From: Pusillimonas noertemannii
GTDB lineage: Bacteria; Pseudomonadota; Gammaproteobacteria; Burkholderiales; Burkholderiaceae_B
Length of the DNA stretch: 64,000 nt
Reading direction: 5' to 3'
Assembly: GCF_003096595.1 (NCBI RefSeq)
Contig: NZ_QEKO01000002.1
Coordinates: 187,064-251,063, forward strand
The notes under the pieces were generated by a model. It ran no database searches and was not told the DNA's origin. It saw nothing but the letters and a program-made list of their open reading frames with translations. Shown here piece after piece: positions 37,182 through 45,323 of the stretch. Positions within the stretch are counted from its first letter, which is position 1, and each line of letters starts with the position of its first letter. The translations under genes were made by a program, and so were the position numbers.

Positions 37182-38018
37182 CTAACATGGCGGTGCGCCG
37201 GGTTGCCGATGAAATTGCAGCCACTCGCCGCCGCCCGTACGCGCGACGCGCAACTGATAGCCGGGCAGCGCCTGGCGCAGCGCGAGACGGCGCACGTCCA
37301 GCGCAAAGTCGGAGTAGCGTGCCAGGCTGCCGGATTTGGCGTACAAGTGGCGCAGCTCGAACCGCCAGCCGGCACGCTGGCGCCCGCCGTGCTTGCGCAC
37401 CAGCCGGTACAGCCAACGCTCGATGCCGCCCGTGAGCTGGAAATACCGAGGGTCGATGCCCAGCACTAGGGCGTCCGAGAGCACGCCGCCATAAAACCAA
37501 TCGGGCAGAATGAGCTCGAGACCGGCCGCGCGGCCATCGGGCCGCACCGTCTCCTTCCATTCGTTGATCCACGAGAAGCGGTGCTGGCGTTTGCTCGCGC
37601 CCTGGCGCAAGGTGGTGGCCACGGTGGTCGACTGCAGCCGGTCCAGCGCGGCACGCAGGCGCCGGTAGTCGTCCTGCGCGGTCCCGCGGCCCGTGAAGGT
37701 GAGGATTTCGCGCGGCGCCACGGCCATGAGGCGTGAAGTCGGCAGGCCCTGGTCGCGCGCGGCGACGATTTGGCTAGCGGCCCAGATCAGCACGTCGGCA
37801 TCCCAGATCGTGGCGATGCCGTGTTCGGGCACGCCTTCGACCTGGATACGCACGGCACCGGCCTCGAAGGCGATGGGCCGCGTGCGCCGCGTCTTGGCCA
37901 GCGAGAAAAACGGATACGCCATCAGGTCCTGCGCATCGCGCGGACGCATATCGCCGGGCAGTGCGCGAAATAGCGCGAGCTGCTCGCGTTCGCTCGATGC
38001 CGGGTCGCGCCGCACCAT
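37182..38018 (-). CDS. repA: RepA-type replication initiator (replication initiator protein A family)
   Basis: 278 aa with family motifs PFFSLAKTRRTRPIAFEAG and YDYRRLRAALDRLQST-like QDDYRRLRAALDRLQST near the middle, and two winged-helix-like halves. Proteins of this family start replication of broad-host-range plasmids, and homologues are a core gene of Tn4371-type ICEs. Its stop is 11 bases from the DnaA box, so gene and origin form one unit. Confidence 0.88.
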   Translation of the reverse strand: MVRRDPASSEREQLALFRALPGDMRPRDAQDLMAYPFFSLAKTRRTRPIAFEAGAVRIQVEGVPEHGIATIWDADVLIWAASQIVAARDQGLPTSRLMAVAPREILTFTGRGTAQDDYRRLRAALDRLQSTTVATTLRQGASKRQHRFSWINEWKETVRPDGRAAGLELILPDWFYGGVLSDALVLGIDPRYFQLTGGIERWLYRLVRKHGGRQRAGWRFELRHLYAKSGSLARYSDFALDVRRLALRQALPGYQLRVARTGGGEWLQFHRQPGAPPC

Positions 38019-38050
38019 ACTGGTACCCTATCCGATTCAACGGCAACGGT

Positions 38051-38341
38051 TCAGCGGTGCGCGCGGCGATCGAGATAGTCCGGATCGGAGGTCATGCCGT
38101 AGGCCTGGCTGTCCGCCCAAGCATCCAGATCCACGATGGCGTACATCACGCGGCGCCCGAATTTGCGAAAGCGCGGCCCGCCGCCGATGACGCGCATTTT
38201 CTCCAGCGTGCGCGGCGACAGCCGCAGGTACGCGCCGGCCTCGTCATTGGTAAGATAGCGCGCCGACGGTGCGGCAATCTGGGTGGGCGCGGTGCGCTCC
38301 TGTGCGGCCAGCGTCGGATGCGTTGCGTAAGCGAGTGCCAT
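38051..38341 (-). CDS. AlpA/MerR-type helix-turn-helix protein
   Basis: 96 aa. Residues 29-75 (YLTNDEAGAYLRLSPRTLEKMRVIGGGPRFRKFGRRVMY) form the winged HTH of the helix_turn_helix_17/excisionase group. ATG at 38341. It sits 32 bases before repA. Such proteins act as regulators or excisionases; at this spot it more likely controls repA or the backbone. Confidence 0.82.
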   Translation of the reverse strand: MALAYATHPTLAAQERTAPTQIAAPSARYLTNDEAGAYLRLSPRTLEKMRVIGGGPRFRKFGRRVMYAIVDLDAWADSQAYGMTSDPDYLDRRAHR

Positions 38342-38466
38342 GACGGTCTCCTTCGATGAGTGGCGTCGGCCGCCAAAGCGGGGCCGATTGGGGACAGTCT
38401 GCGCAAACCCGGGATACTCGGGAAGGGAGGCGAACGGGCCGCGCCCTTCGTCTCCGTGAGCGTCAT

Positions 38467-39255
38467 CTAAGCGTGGCGCAGGCCAAGCAACTGCCGGTAA
38501 CCGCCGCGCATGAAGAATTGTCCGCGCAAAAGCGTGTGTCGCACTCGGGCGCGCAGCAGGCTGTCGGCATGCCAGTGTTCGCGCACGGCCCGCTCGCCGA
38601 ACAACGCCTCGCCGATCTGGCGCTGCGATGCGCCCGCATGCAAACCATCTAACGCCTGAATAGCGCGCAGATGCAGCGTGGCGGCGCGATAGGCCCTGGC
38701 GCGATCCGCGCGCAGCCGTGATCGCAGCGCATCGGACGATCGCGCTTCCTGCCCCGCCAAACTCAGCGTCAACGCGTGAAGCTCCCGCCACCGGCCACGC
38801 TGTTCAACATCGAACGGCACGATGCAAGTGCAGGGCCGCCCGGCCAATGCGCCGGCATCCAGCCGTGCGTGCAGCCGTCGCTGGCCTTGCCTGACCTGCA
38901 GGGCAAAACCTTTGCCGGTTGCGATCAGCGCTTTGCGGCCCGGAATATCCCAGAGACGAAACGCACGCCCCTGCGGCGTCGCGGTGTCCTCGGCCCCCAC
39001 GATGCAAGGCGTCGGCAGCCATTGCGGCATCCAGACCGGCTGCGCGCAGCCGGCGTTATGAGCGGGGTCCTCCCACTGCATGAGCCCCCAACACGTGAGA
39101 TCGCCCGCCGACGAACTATGGCGCGCACACCAATCCCTGCGGTACTCGGGATGGCGGCGCAAATACTCCCAGGCCAATCCTGGCCCGTCCAGATGCGCAA
39201 CGTATAAATAGGCCGCCGTGACGCGCCACAGGCCGGCCGCATTGTGAGATTGCAT
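38467..39255 (-). CDS. DUF2285 family protein with N-terminal transcriptional-regulator-like domain
   Basis: 262 aa from the ATG at 39255 (MQSHNAAGLW); the frame is open 21 codons further but without conserved sequence. The N-terminal half has AWEYLRRHPEYRRDW, a widespread motif of ICE proteins, and the C-terminal DUF2285 part is HTH-like (GASQRQIGEALFGERAVREHWHADSLLRARVRHTL). A core gene of Tn4371-type elements, presumed regulator. Confidence 0.8.
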   Translation of the reverse strand: MQSHNAAGLWRVTAAYLYVAHLDGPGLAWEYLRRHPEYRRDWCARHSSSAGDLTCWGLMQWEDPAHNAGCAQPVWMPQWLPTPCIVGAEDTATPQGRAFRLWDIPGRKALIATGKGFALQVRQGQRRLHARLDAGALAGRPCTCIVPFDVEQRGRWRELHALTLSLAGQEARSSDALRSRLRADRARAYRAATLHLRAIQALDGLHAGASQRQIGEALFGERAVREHWHADSLLRARVRHTLLRGQFFMRGGYRQLLGLRHA

Positions 39256-39423
39256 TACCTCGCTCCTCGTGGAAGTTACAACACCCCCGACCCCGCATGG
39301 TGCGCAAGGCTTCGTCACGCCAGATACGAGCGGTTACCCGGCTGGCGTGCGGGAGAGTGGAGAGAGCGAGGCAACGCGCCTGCGAGGCGTTTGCCTAAAA
39401 ACGGCTGACGCGGCCCCGAGCAC

Positions 39424-39564
39424 ATGGAGCAAACCGACCCGTCAACGACGGCGTGCCGGCAAGACGTCAACTTTCTAGAATATCGGCCGGATCAAGATGC
39501 CGTCCAAGACAATATCCGCAACGCACGATTCATAGATCGCCTCGTGTGGGAAGAGATGGGATAA
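39424..39564 (+). CDS. Possible small protein of 46 aa
   Basis: An ATG-to-TAA frame in the 344-base gap between DUF2285 and DUF2958, ending one base before a GC-rich hairpin (39565-39586). Its product (MEQTDPSTTACRQDVNFLEYRPDQ...) is acidic and has no family I recognise. No clear ribosome site. It is the only gene-like object in the gap and may be chance. Confidence 0.2.
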   Translation: MEQTDPSTTACRQDVNFLEYRPDQDAVQDNIRNARFIDRLVWEEMG

Positions 39565-39586
39565 GCGCCGCCCGCGTGGGCGGCGC
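39565..39586. terminator. GC-rich hairpin after DUF2958 gene
   Basis: GCGCCGCCC and GGGCGGCGC form a perfect 9-bp stem with a 4-base loop, 14 bases past the DUF2958 stop on the minus strand. There is no clear T-run, so it may act as an mRNA-stabilising hairpin or a weak bidirectional terminator. Confidence 0.5.
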
Positions 39587-39599
39587 AAAACACACGCGA

Positions 39600-39944
39600 T
39601 CAAGTCACGATGCGCTGCGCGGCGCGGGCCAGCCGCGCGTAGTGGCTTAAGGGATACCCGGCCACGAAATGCGCGTCGCGCTCGACCGCTAGGCCCAGAC
39701 GGCCCCGCACGCCTTGCAGCTCGGTCAGGCTCACATAGCCCAGCTCCGGGCTACCCAGGCCCAAATCGCATAAACCGAAAGCCAGCTCCGGATTGTCCGG
39801 ATCGATCTCGGTCAGCAGCCATGTGGCGCCCGCGTCGGGCGTAAAGAATTTGACGACCGGATACGGATCGTGATCTCGTTCGCGGCTAATGCGGCCATTG
39901 GCCAGCAGCTGTTCGCGCAAATGGTCGGGCAGAAAGTCATGCAT
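39600..39944 (-). CDS. DUF2958 family protein
   Basis: 114 aa from the ATG at 39944. Contains the family stretch PVVKFFTPDAGATWLLTEIDPDNPELAFGLCDLGLGSPELGYVSL (about 30-74). Small soluble protein of unknown function, common in the replication-stability core of Tn4371-type ICEs and IncP-like plasmids. Confidence 0.85.
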   Translation of the reverse strand: MHDFLPDHLREQLLANGRISRERDHDPYPVVKFFTPDAGATWLLTEIDPDNPELAFGLCDLGLGSPELGYVSLTELQGVRGRLGLAVERDAHFVAGYPLSHYARLARAAQRIVT

Positions 39945-40395
39945 CACGGTTCTCCTTGAATACGCTCCCCATCGGAGCGAGGCGAACCGGGCGCGCGCCA
40001 TCGGGCGACGCGGTCACACCCCCAACACGGTCCGGTGCGGGCCGGGGGTTGACGGCGGCGCGGCGCGTGCCAACGTATGCCACTGTCCGTGGGGATGCGG
40101 GGAGAACGCGAATAGCTTATGCATCGGATGCAGCACCTGCTCGTCGTAAAACCGCCGATACGTTTTTACGGATTGACATGCTGTCGTAGAGGCGTATTCA
40201 CGCCTTTACGCAATAGCGCTTTTACGCCGATACGGATCGGCGATTCTGCGGAACTAAGGATTTACGGGTCTACGGATTTGCGGATTTACGGCTTGACGAC
40301 CTTTAGCCCGGCACACGAAAACCGGCCCGCAATAGAAAACGAAAGCCGGGGCTGGTGCTAGCGCCCGGCTAACCGGGCGCATCGAGGATGCGGGC
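39945..40395. repeat. Intergenic region with short TTTACGG repeats and a hairpin
   Basis: 451 bases without a gene. From about 40155 to 40296 the heptamer TTTACGG or close variants recur at least six times, including an 8-base tandem run at 40259-40290 (ATTTACGG, GTCTACGG, ATTTGCGG, ATTTACGG). Just past the DUF736 stop a perfect hairpin, GCGCCCGG-CTAA-CCGGGCGC, lies at 40361-40380 and may be its terminator. The repeats could bind a regulator or the ParB-like protein. Confidence 0.55.
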
Positions 40396-40701
40396 TTAGC
40401 TGCCCTTGGGCCGCGACCAGATCAGGCTGTACGTGCCGTCGTCGTTTTCGACCAGGCGCGCGTAGATCGTCGCCGGAAACGACGGATCGTCCAGCGTGAC
40501 CGACAGGTACGGCCGGTCGTTGCTGGAAACCTTTTTCCATGCCGCGCCGATCTCGAAGGCGCCCGCCACGATGCGGTAGTCTGGGGCCTTGTCGCTTTCC
40601 TTCTCGGAAGCAACGATCTTGACCTTGACGTTGAGCGTCAGGGTGCGGACCGTGCCCGCAAAGCCGTTGTCTTGCGCGGTGAATGTGCCAATCAGTGCCA
40701 T
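40396..40701 (-). CDS. DUF736 family protein
   Basis: 101 aa: [21 protein letters not shown] at the start is the clear DUF736 signature, with a second conserved part ([33 protein letters not shown]). Small, soluble, function unknown; a routine core gene of rhizobial and Tn4371-type elements. ATG at 40701 with a good GGAG-like site upstream. Confidence 0.9.
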   Translation of the reverse strand: MALIGTFTAQDNGFAGTVRTLTLNVKVKIVASEKESDKAPDYRIVAGAFEIGAAWKKVSSNDRPYLSVTLDDPSFPATIYARLVENDDGTYSLIWSRPKGS

Positions 40702-41280
40702 GATGAAACTCCTTTGAGGTTGCAAGTCCGCGCCCATCGCGTCCTTGTCGTGATCCGATCGTCGCAGGCCGGGCGCGGCGCACCCCGCAGGGGCGGAAAC
40801 GAACGTGGACGACCGGCAGGCGCGGCGATTTTGCCTCGCGAGGAATGCGCCGCGCGCAGGGGAAAATCGTTGCGCCGAACGGTTGCACCGCATCAGCCCG
40901 AGGCGGTCGCCAGCCGCCGTGCCAAAGACAGGATTCACACCAAACAAGGCCGCGATGGGCGGGACGATGCGCAAAGGAACATGGCATGGGTGCGTTCGAC
41001 GCGATATCGGCATTTCGGCCTATGCTGGTTCGCTGTCGCAGGGCAAGGTCAATGCCTGTTCGCGCGTAGCGACAAGGCGCCGATGCATCATGAAGAGGCG
41101 AATCGGCGCGCTGGCCCAAAGGTTCAACGGTCCGGGGTGGCACATCCATTGGCGTTCCGCTTCGGCGTCGTGCCGCAAAGGGCCAGAGTCGGTGAGAAGG
41201 CGCGGCGCGGCAACCCATTGCGTCGTACCCAGGCGCAAGACAACATTACGCAGAGAAATCTCATCAAAGAAAAATGAACA
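40702..41280. other. Intergenic stretch, no supported gene
   Basis: About 580 bases upstream of DUF736 and of the XRE regulator. Open frames exist on both strands but none shows a domain, ribosome site or plausible codon use. It presumably carries divergent promoters for DUF736 and the XRE gene. Confidence 0.4.
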
Positions 41281-41301
41281 CTATAGGTTGTAGCCCTATA
41301 G
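41281..41301. promoter_or_regulatory. Operator-like inverted repeat before the XRE gene
   Basis: CTATAGG (41281-41287) and CCTATAG (41295-41301) are a perfect inverted repeat with a 7-base spacer, centred about 55 bases before the XRE start. The size and symmetry suit the dimeric HTH protein encoded just downstream, so autoregulation is likely. Confidence 0.55.
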
Positions 41302-41344
41302 AGCGCAATCGGTTGTTATTTTGGTTTCTCAAGGGAAACCCTCG

Positions 41345-41638
41345 GTGTCGGAACAGATTTCGCTCGCAGCAGCATTACGGACCCTTCGCAAGGCACGCGG
41401 CCTGAGCCAGGAAGCGTTCTCCGACGTGTCCAGCCGCACCTATCTGAGTTCCCTGGAGCGAGACCTGAAAAGCCCGACGCTCAATAAACTGGCCGAACTG
41501 TGCCAGGTGATGGACGTTCACCCGCTCACGCTGCTGACGCTGGCGTATGCCGGCGCCCGCACCGCCGACACAGACCAGCTTCTGGCGCAGGTACGCCGGG
41601 AGCTGGAGGCCGTATTGAAGGACCGCGATACACCCTGA
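41345..41638 (+). CDS. XRE-family helix-turn-helix regulator
   Basis: 97 aa. I prefer the GTG at 41345, which has AAGGG nine bases upstream; a TTG at 41321 would add eight residues. The HTH spans LRTLRKARGLSQEAFSDVSSRTYLSSLERDLKSPTLNKLAELCQVM. It is the only plus-strand gene of the core region, and may hold ICE transfer or replication genes silent. Confidence 0.88.
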   Translation: MSEQISLAAALRTLRKARGLSQEAFSDVSSRTYLSSLERDLKSPTLNKLAELCQVMDVHPLTLLTLAYAGARTADTDQLLAQVRRELEAVLKDRDTP

Positions 41639-41718
41639 TGGCGCGATTCGCGCCAGCGGCTGCAATCACTCTGGTTTTTAGATTGTTTCCGCGCCACGCC
41701 CTCGGGTAATCGGGGCGG

Positions 41719-41767
41719 GGCGCGGCGTTTTGGGAGGGTCTCGATAATCAGCCCAAAGCGCCCGCCG
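41719..41767. repeat. Direct repeat, left copy (hairpin-forming)
   Basis: GGCGCGGCGTTTTG ... CTCGAT ... CAAAGCGCCCGCCG. The ends can pair with each other, giving a terminator-like stem. A second, similar copy in the same orientation lies at 42285-42334, so the two bracket the ParD gene and ParE remnant. Confidence 0.65.
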
Positions 41768-41781
41768 TTTGGCGTCGCGGG

Positions 41782-41928
41782 TTATTCGTCTTCGTGCACG
41801 GCGTCTTCCACATCCTGGTCGCCATAGAAAATGTTCAATATGGCTACGGCGTCGCCGCTGACCTCAAACGCGATCATGGTGCGTTTCTTGTGATGAGTGA
41901 TGCGCAGACCCGGACGGGACGTAGGCCA
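41782..41928 (-). pseudogene. ParE/RelE-type toxin remnant, N-terminus deleted
   Basis: Directly after the antitoxin stop (no spacer) an open frame encodes RPGLRITHHKKRTMIAFEVSGD and AVAILNIFYGDQDVEDAVHEDE, ending at a TAA (41784-41782). This is the C-terminal half of a ParE/RelE toxin. There is no start codon and the N-terminal 50-60 residues are missing, so no active toxin can be made. Confidence 0.8.
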
Positions 41929-42216
41929 TTAACGCGCCTTGAGCGCCTTGAGCGCCTTTTTCTGTTCGGCGGCCAGCGCCTTGCGCACGTCCGGCGCGGC
42001 GATCGCGCTGCTCGGATTCGCCTTGATGGCATCGTAAGCAGGCGCGACCTCGTTTTTGAGCCATGCCTCGACCGCCTTGTCACGGGCCAGCAGCGTGCGC
42101 AGGCCATCGCGGATGACTTCGCTCTCGGTCGCGTATTCGCCGGACGTGACCTTGCCCCGCACCAATTGCGCCATCTCGTTGGGCAAGGTAATGCTGAACT
42201 GTTGTGTGGATCGCAT
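41929..42216 (-). CDS. ParD-type antitoxin
   Basis: 95 aa from the ATG at 42216. RHH N-terminus MRSTQQFSITLPNEMAQLVRGKVTSGEYATESEVIRDGLRTL (1-43) and a charged C-terminus, though the Ala/Lys-rich tail is unusual. The cognate toxin gene downstream is truncated, so the gene is an orphan, possibly kept as a repressor or as an anti-addiction factor. Confidence 0.82.
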   Translation of the reverse strand: MRSTQQFSITLPNEMAQLVRGKVTSGEYATESEVIRDGLRTLLARDKAVEAWLKNEVAPAYDAIKANPSSAIAAPDVRKALAAEQKKALKALKAR

Positions 42217-42284
42217 GACCAGCTCCGAAATGATTAAATAGGATTTAATCGTACGCTTTTTTGACCCGCTGCGGATCAAACCGA

Positions 42285-42334
42285 GGCGCGGCGTTTTGCA
42301 CTGGCCCTCGATGGGCCATGCAAAGCGCCCGCCG
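42285..42334. repeat. Direct repeat, right copy (long hairpin)
   Basis: Same motif as at 41719-41767. Here the sequence from 42290 to 42329 folds into a 17-bp stem with one wobble pair, one bulge and a 5-base loop. It lies between the ParB-like gene end and the ParD start and may terminate the former. Confidence 0.65.
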
Positions 42335-42367
42335 CCCGGCATGTCTGCCAGAACAACGGGCGCAGCA

Positions 42368-42399
42368 CGGCGTAAGGTGGGGAGCGGTGCCTTACGCCG
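42368..42399. terminator. Hairpin after the ParB-like gene
   Basis: CGGCGTAAGG (42368-42377) and CCTTACGCCG (42390-42399) pair perfectly, seven bases past the ParB-like stop on the minus strand. No T-run follows, so termination may be Rho-assisted. Confidence 0.45.
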
Positions 42400-42405
42400 A
42401 ATACG

Positions 42406-44409
42406 TCAATCCGCCACGGTCAACATGGCAGGCAGCCATTTGGCGGCCACGGCATACTGTCCGGCTTCGGCCGCCATCGCGGCTTTTTTGTATCCGGCCA
42501 CCCGGTTGACCTCGCCCGGTTTGAACACTTTGAAGGCATCCAGTATCTGGCCCTTGGAGACATGATCGAAGTAGTTCTCGGCGCTGGCTGCCCAATACGC
42601 CGACATGTCCAGCTTGACGGCCCGCGACAGTGGGTCGGCGCGGCGGTCGTGCTCGCTGCTGGTCACGGCATCCAAGGTCGCCGCCGTGCATACCGCCAGG
42701 AGCGCCAGCAGATCGGCCCGCTTGTAGGCCAGCAAGGACTCGAACAATTCCTCGGCCTCGGCGGGCAGGCGTTCACGCCATGCGCTGCGCAGCGCATCGA
42801 ACTCGATCACGCTTTTGCCGCCTTCCAGATTGGCCGCATGGCGCGACAGATCGCCTTGTTGCCGCGCTTCGATCTGCACCAAACTCTGAACGCCGTACCC
42901 GCGATAAAACACCTGCAAGGCCAGCCGGTGGGTCAGCGCCACCAAGGTCACATCGGGTTTGCGCGCCAGTTCAAGCTGCAAGGCGGCGCTGCGGTGCGCG
43001 CTCAAGTTACGCGCCAGCTTTTCCGAGACGGTCTTGCCCGGTTTGGTGCCGTTGCCCTCGGCGCTGTCATCGTCGGCATTGCCATCCGTGCCGTCGTGCT
43101 CACCGCCTGCGACGGCTTTTTGCGCCTGCGTCGCCGCCTTGGCGTCCTCGGGGCGCACCAGTCCACGATGCACCACCAGATCGCCGTCGCGGTCCAGCGT
43201 CACGATGGCTCCGGCCTGCGCCATCGTTTCAGGCGCGTAGGCCAGCAAGGACGCATAGAGGGCTTCCAAGGCTTGCCCCACTTGTTCGCCTTGCTCGTAG
43301 AGGGGTGCGGCGGCGGCGTCCTCGGCTTCTTCGGCGGCGAACAAGGCCTCCTCGATGCGGGCCTGCTCGGCTTCGAGCTTGGCGATGCGCTTGCGCTCCC
43401 GCGCAGTGGGTTCACGCTCACCTTGCGCGGCCCGCCGAAACGCAGACAGTTCGCTGTAGCCCAGCGTCGGCATGGCATCGACCCACTTCCATCCTTCGGT
43501 CTTGATCTGGGCCGTGACGGTTTCCAGCTTGGCCATGGCCAGCCGGTTGAGCAACCCCGCATCGGTCAGGTACACGCCGCTGTCCTGCTCCGCAAACAGG
43601 TCGCGCCGAAGGCCGCCGCCTGCCGCCGTGTAGTTCTCGATCCCGACGAACCGCGTCAGTGCGCTGCGCGAGGCGTCCACCTCGGTATCGGTCAGGCGGC
43701 GGCGCAAGGCGATGGCGTCGCGCTCCCACTGCGGCGCTTCGTAGTAGGCGGCTTCTTGGGCCGTGTGGTCGTCGGTGATCGCGAGCGCCATCAACTGCTC
43801 AAGCGTAACCTGATCGGCCCGGTAATCGGCCAGCAGGCGCGGCGAGACGCGGGCAAGCTTCAAGCGGCGCTGCACCACCAAGGGTGTCACGCCGAAATCG
43901 GCGGCAATGTCCTCGATGGGCCGGCCTTCGTTTACCAGCGCCTTAAACGCTTCGAACTGGTCGGCCGGGTGCATGGCTTCGCGCTGCACGTTTTCGGTGA
44001 GGCTCACGGTGACGGCGCTATCGTCCGGCACTTCCAAGCAAGGGATAATCTGATCCATGGAAAGGCGCTTTTGCTTGACCAGCAGCCGCAAGGCTTGCAG
44101 GCGACGGCGACCGCCGACGACGCCGTAATCCTCGCCGTCCACGATGACGATCAGGTTTTGCAGCAGACCGACCCGCGCAATGCTCTCGGCCAATTGTTCC
44201 GGCGAGTCGGTGCGGGTCTTGCGCACGTTGCGCCGGGAGATACGCAGCCGCGACAGTGGGATAAAGCGCAGCACGGCGGGGGCATCCTCGGCAGCCGTGG
44301 TCTGCGCCTTGTCGAGTACGGCTTGCGCCTGTTGCGTGGCCTCATCGCTCAGGGTCTGGTCGGCCACGGTTTGCACAGCGGCGATTTCGGAAGGGGTGAC
44401 GGTATTCAT
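42406..44409 (-). CDS. ParB/RepB-like partition protein with C-terminal extension
   Basis: 667 aa from the ATG at 44409. ParB N-terminal nuclease-like domain (about 55-155: RFIPLSRLRISRRNVRKTR, VVGGRRRLQALRLL, LTENVQREAMHPADQFEAF), then a KorB-type HTH (IEDIAADFGVTPLVVQRRLKLARVSP). The long C-terminal half is helical and acidic. About 670 aa is twice the length of plasmid ParB but normal for this ICE group. It probably works with the core module, not with the parA operon 6 kb away. Confidence 0.88.
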   Translation of the reverse strand: MNTVTPSEIAAVQTVADQTLSDEATQQAQAVLDKAQTTAAEDAPAVLRFIPLSRLRISRRNVRKTRTDSPEQLAESIARVGLLQNLIVIVDGEDYGVVGGRRRLQALRLLVKQKRLSMDQIIPCLEVPDDSAVTVSLTENVQREAMHPADQFEAFKALVNEGRPIEDIAADFGVTPLVVQRRLKLARVSPRLLADYRADQVTLEQLMALAITDDHTAQEAAYYEAPQWERDAIALRRRLTDTEVDASRSALTRFVGIENYTAAGGGLRRDLFAEQDSGVYLTDAGLLNRLAMAKLETVTAQIKTEGWKWVDAMPTLGYSELSAFRRAAQGEREPTARERKRIAKLEAEQARIEEALFAAEEAEDAAAAPLYEQGEQVGQALEALYASLLAYAPETMAQAGAIVTLDRDGDLVVHRGLVRPEDAKAATQAQKAVAGGEHDGTDGNADDDSAEGNGTKPGKTVSEKLARNLSAHRSAALQLELARKPDVTLVALTHRLALQVFYRGYGVQSLVQIEARQQGDLSRHAANLEGGKSVIEFDALRSAWRERLPAEAEELFESLLAYKRADLLALLAVCTAATLDAVTSSEHDRRADPLSRAVKLDMSAYWAASAENYFDHVSKGQILDAFKVFKPGEVNRVAGYKKAAMAAEAGQYAVAAKWLPAMLTVAD

Positions 44410-44434
44410 GATGATGCTCCTTGAAGTGGTAACT

Positions 44435-44466
44435 GGGCACGAAGGGCCGGGTGGCCCTTCGTGCCC
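44435..44466. promoter_or_regulatory. Perfect 14-bp inverted repeat in the ParB-like gene leader
   Basis: GGGCACGAAGGGCC and GGCCCTTCGTGCCC, 4-base loop, 26 bases before the ATG. It could be a partition/operator site bound by the encoded protein or an mRNA hairpin limiting translation. It is too close to the start to be the radC terminator, which lies at 44757-44783. Confidence 0.6.
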
Positions 44467-44756
44467 ATGAAAACCACCCGGCACGGCGGGGGTGCGCCGT
44501 CAAGGGGAAAAGCGGACGGCCCTGGCGCGGCCCGTAGCCGACAGGCGAGGACACGGGGGGCGGTCGCGGCCCTTGACGGACCGAGCGCCCCGGACATGCC
44601 ACGGCAAGCGCCGCCCGGCGCGCGCAGGCGTCCGCCCCACGGCTTTTCTTTTGGATGCCAGAGAGTCACTGTCCGCTGTGGTTTACCGCAAGGCGGCTCG
44701 CTGGCGGGTGTTCATCGCTTCACGCCGTTTACGCCATGTCGTTCGAGCAAGGGCAA

Positions 44757-44783
44757 ATAAAAAAGGGAGGCAAGTAGCCTCCC
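44757..44783 (-). terminator. Rho-independent terminator of radC
   Basis: On the minus strand GGGAGGC-TACTT-GCCTCCC is followed by TTTTTT, 13 bases past the radC stop. Stem of 7 bp, loop of 5, U-run: a textbook intrinsic terminator. The rest of the gap down to the ParB-like start holds no gene. Confidence 0.9.
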
Positions 44784-44795
44784 GAGGACGCCGGG

Positions 44796-45323
44796 CTATA
44801 CCAGCTCTTTTTCGGCCATCGACACGATGGTCGGCCCGGCGACGATGAAGTGATCGAGCAGTTGCACGTCGATGAGCGCCAGCGCCTGCTTCAGATGTTG
44901 GGTCAAGCGAATGTCCGCCGCGCTGGCTTCGGCTGCCCCGCTGGGATGATTGTGGACCAGGAACACCGCCTTGGCGTTATGCCAAAGCGCAAGCTTGACG
45001 ATCTCGCGAGGGTAAACGGCCGCCTGGTCGAGCGTGCCGCGAAACGGCTCCAGGTAGTCAATCAGCCGGTGTTGGGTGTCGATCAGCATCAGGCCGCACA
45101 CTTCATGCTCCAGCGCCGTGTTAAAGCGCAGTCGCAGAAAATCGCGCACCGCGTCCGGCCCCGTCAACGACTGCCCGCGCAGCTCGTCCGCTTGGACCAG
45201 TTCGCGCGCCACGCGCAGGATTTCGCGGCGGCTGGCCGGGCGCATCGCGCCGCCCGCATCGCGCATCAGCAGCGCGCCGGCGTTGTTCGCATCAAGATCG
45301 AGAGAAAGGGAATATTGCTGCAT
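44796..45323 (-). CDS. radC: RadC-family JAB-domain protein
   Basis: 175 aa, only the C-terminal MPN/JAB part. Metal-ligand motif HNHPSG (His124, His126) with Asp137, and the family sequence LEPFRGTLDQAAVYPREIVKLAL. Common in ICEs and plasmids; the function is uncertain despite the name. It marks the edge of the conserved core: everything from here to the integrase is variable cargo. Confidence 0.9.
   Translation of the reverse strand: MQQYSLSLDLDANNAGALLMRDAGGAMRPASRREILRVARELVQADELRGQSLTGPDAVRDFLRLRFNTALEHEVCGLMLIDTQHRLIDYLEPFRGTLDQAAVYPREIVKLALWHNAKAVFLVHNHPSGAAEASAADIRLTQHLKQALALIDVQLLDHFIVAGPTIVSMAEKELV

Noticed and set aside
40672-41293. Two overlapping plus-strand frames of 162 and 201 codons
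   Set aside because: Arg/Ala-rich nonsense composition, no motif, and they overlap the start of the DUF736 gene on the other strand.
42562-44424. 620-codon open frame on the plus strand
   Set aside because: It is antisense to the ParB-like gene, an effect of high GC; the minus-strand protein has clear domains and this one none.
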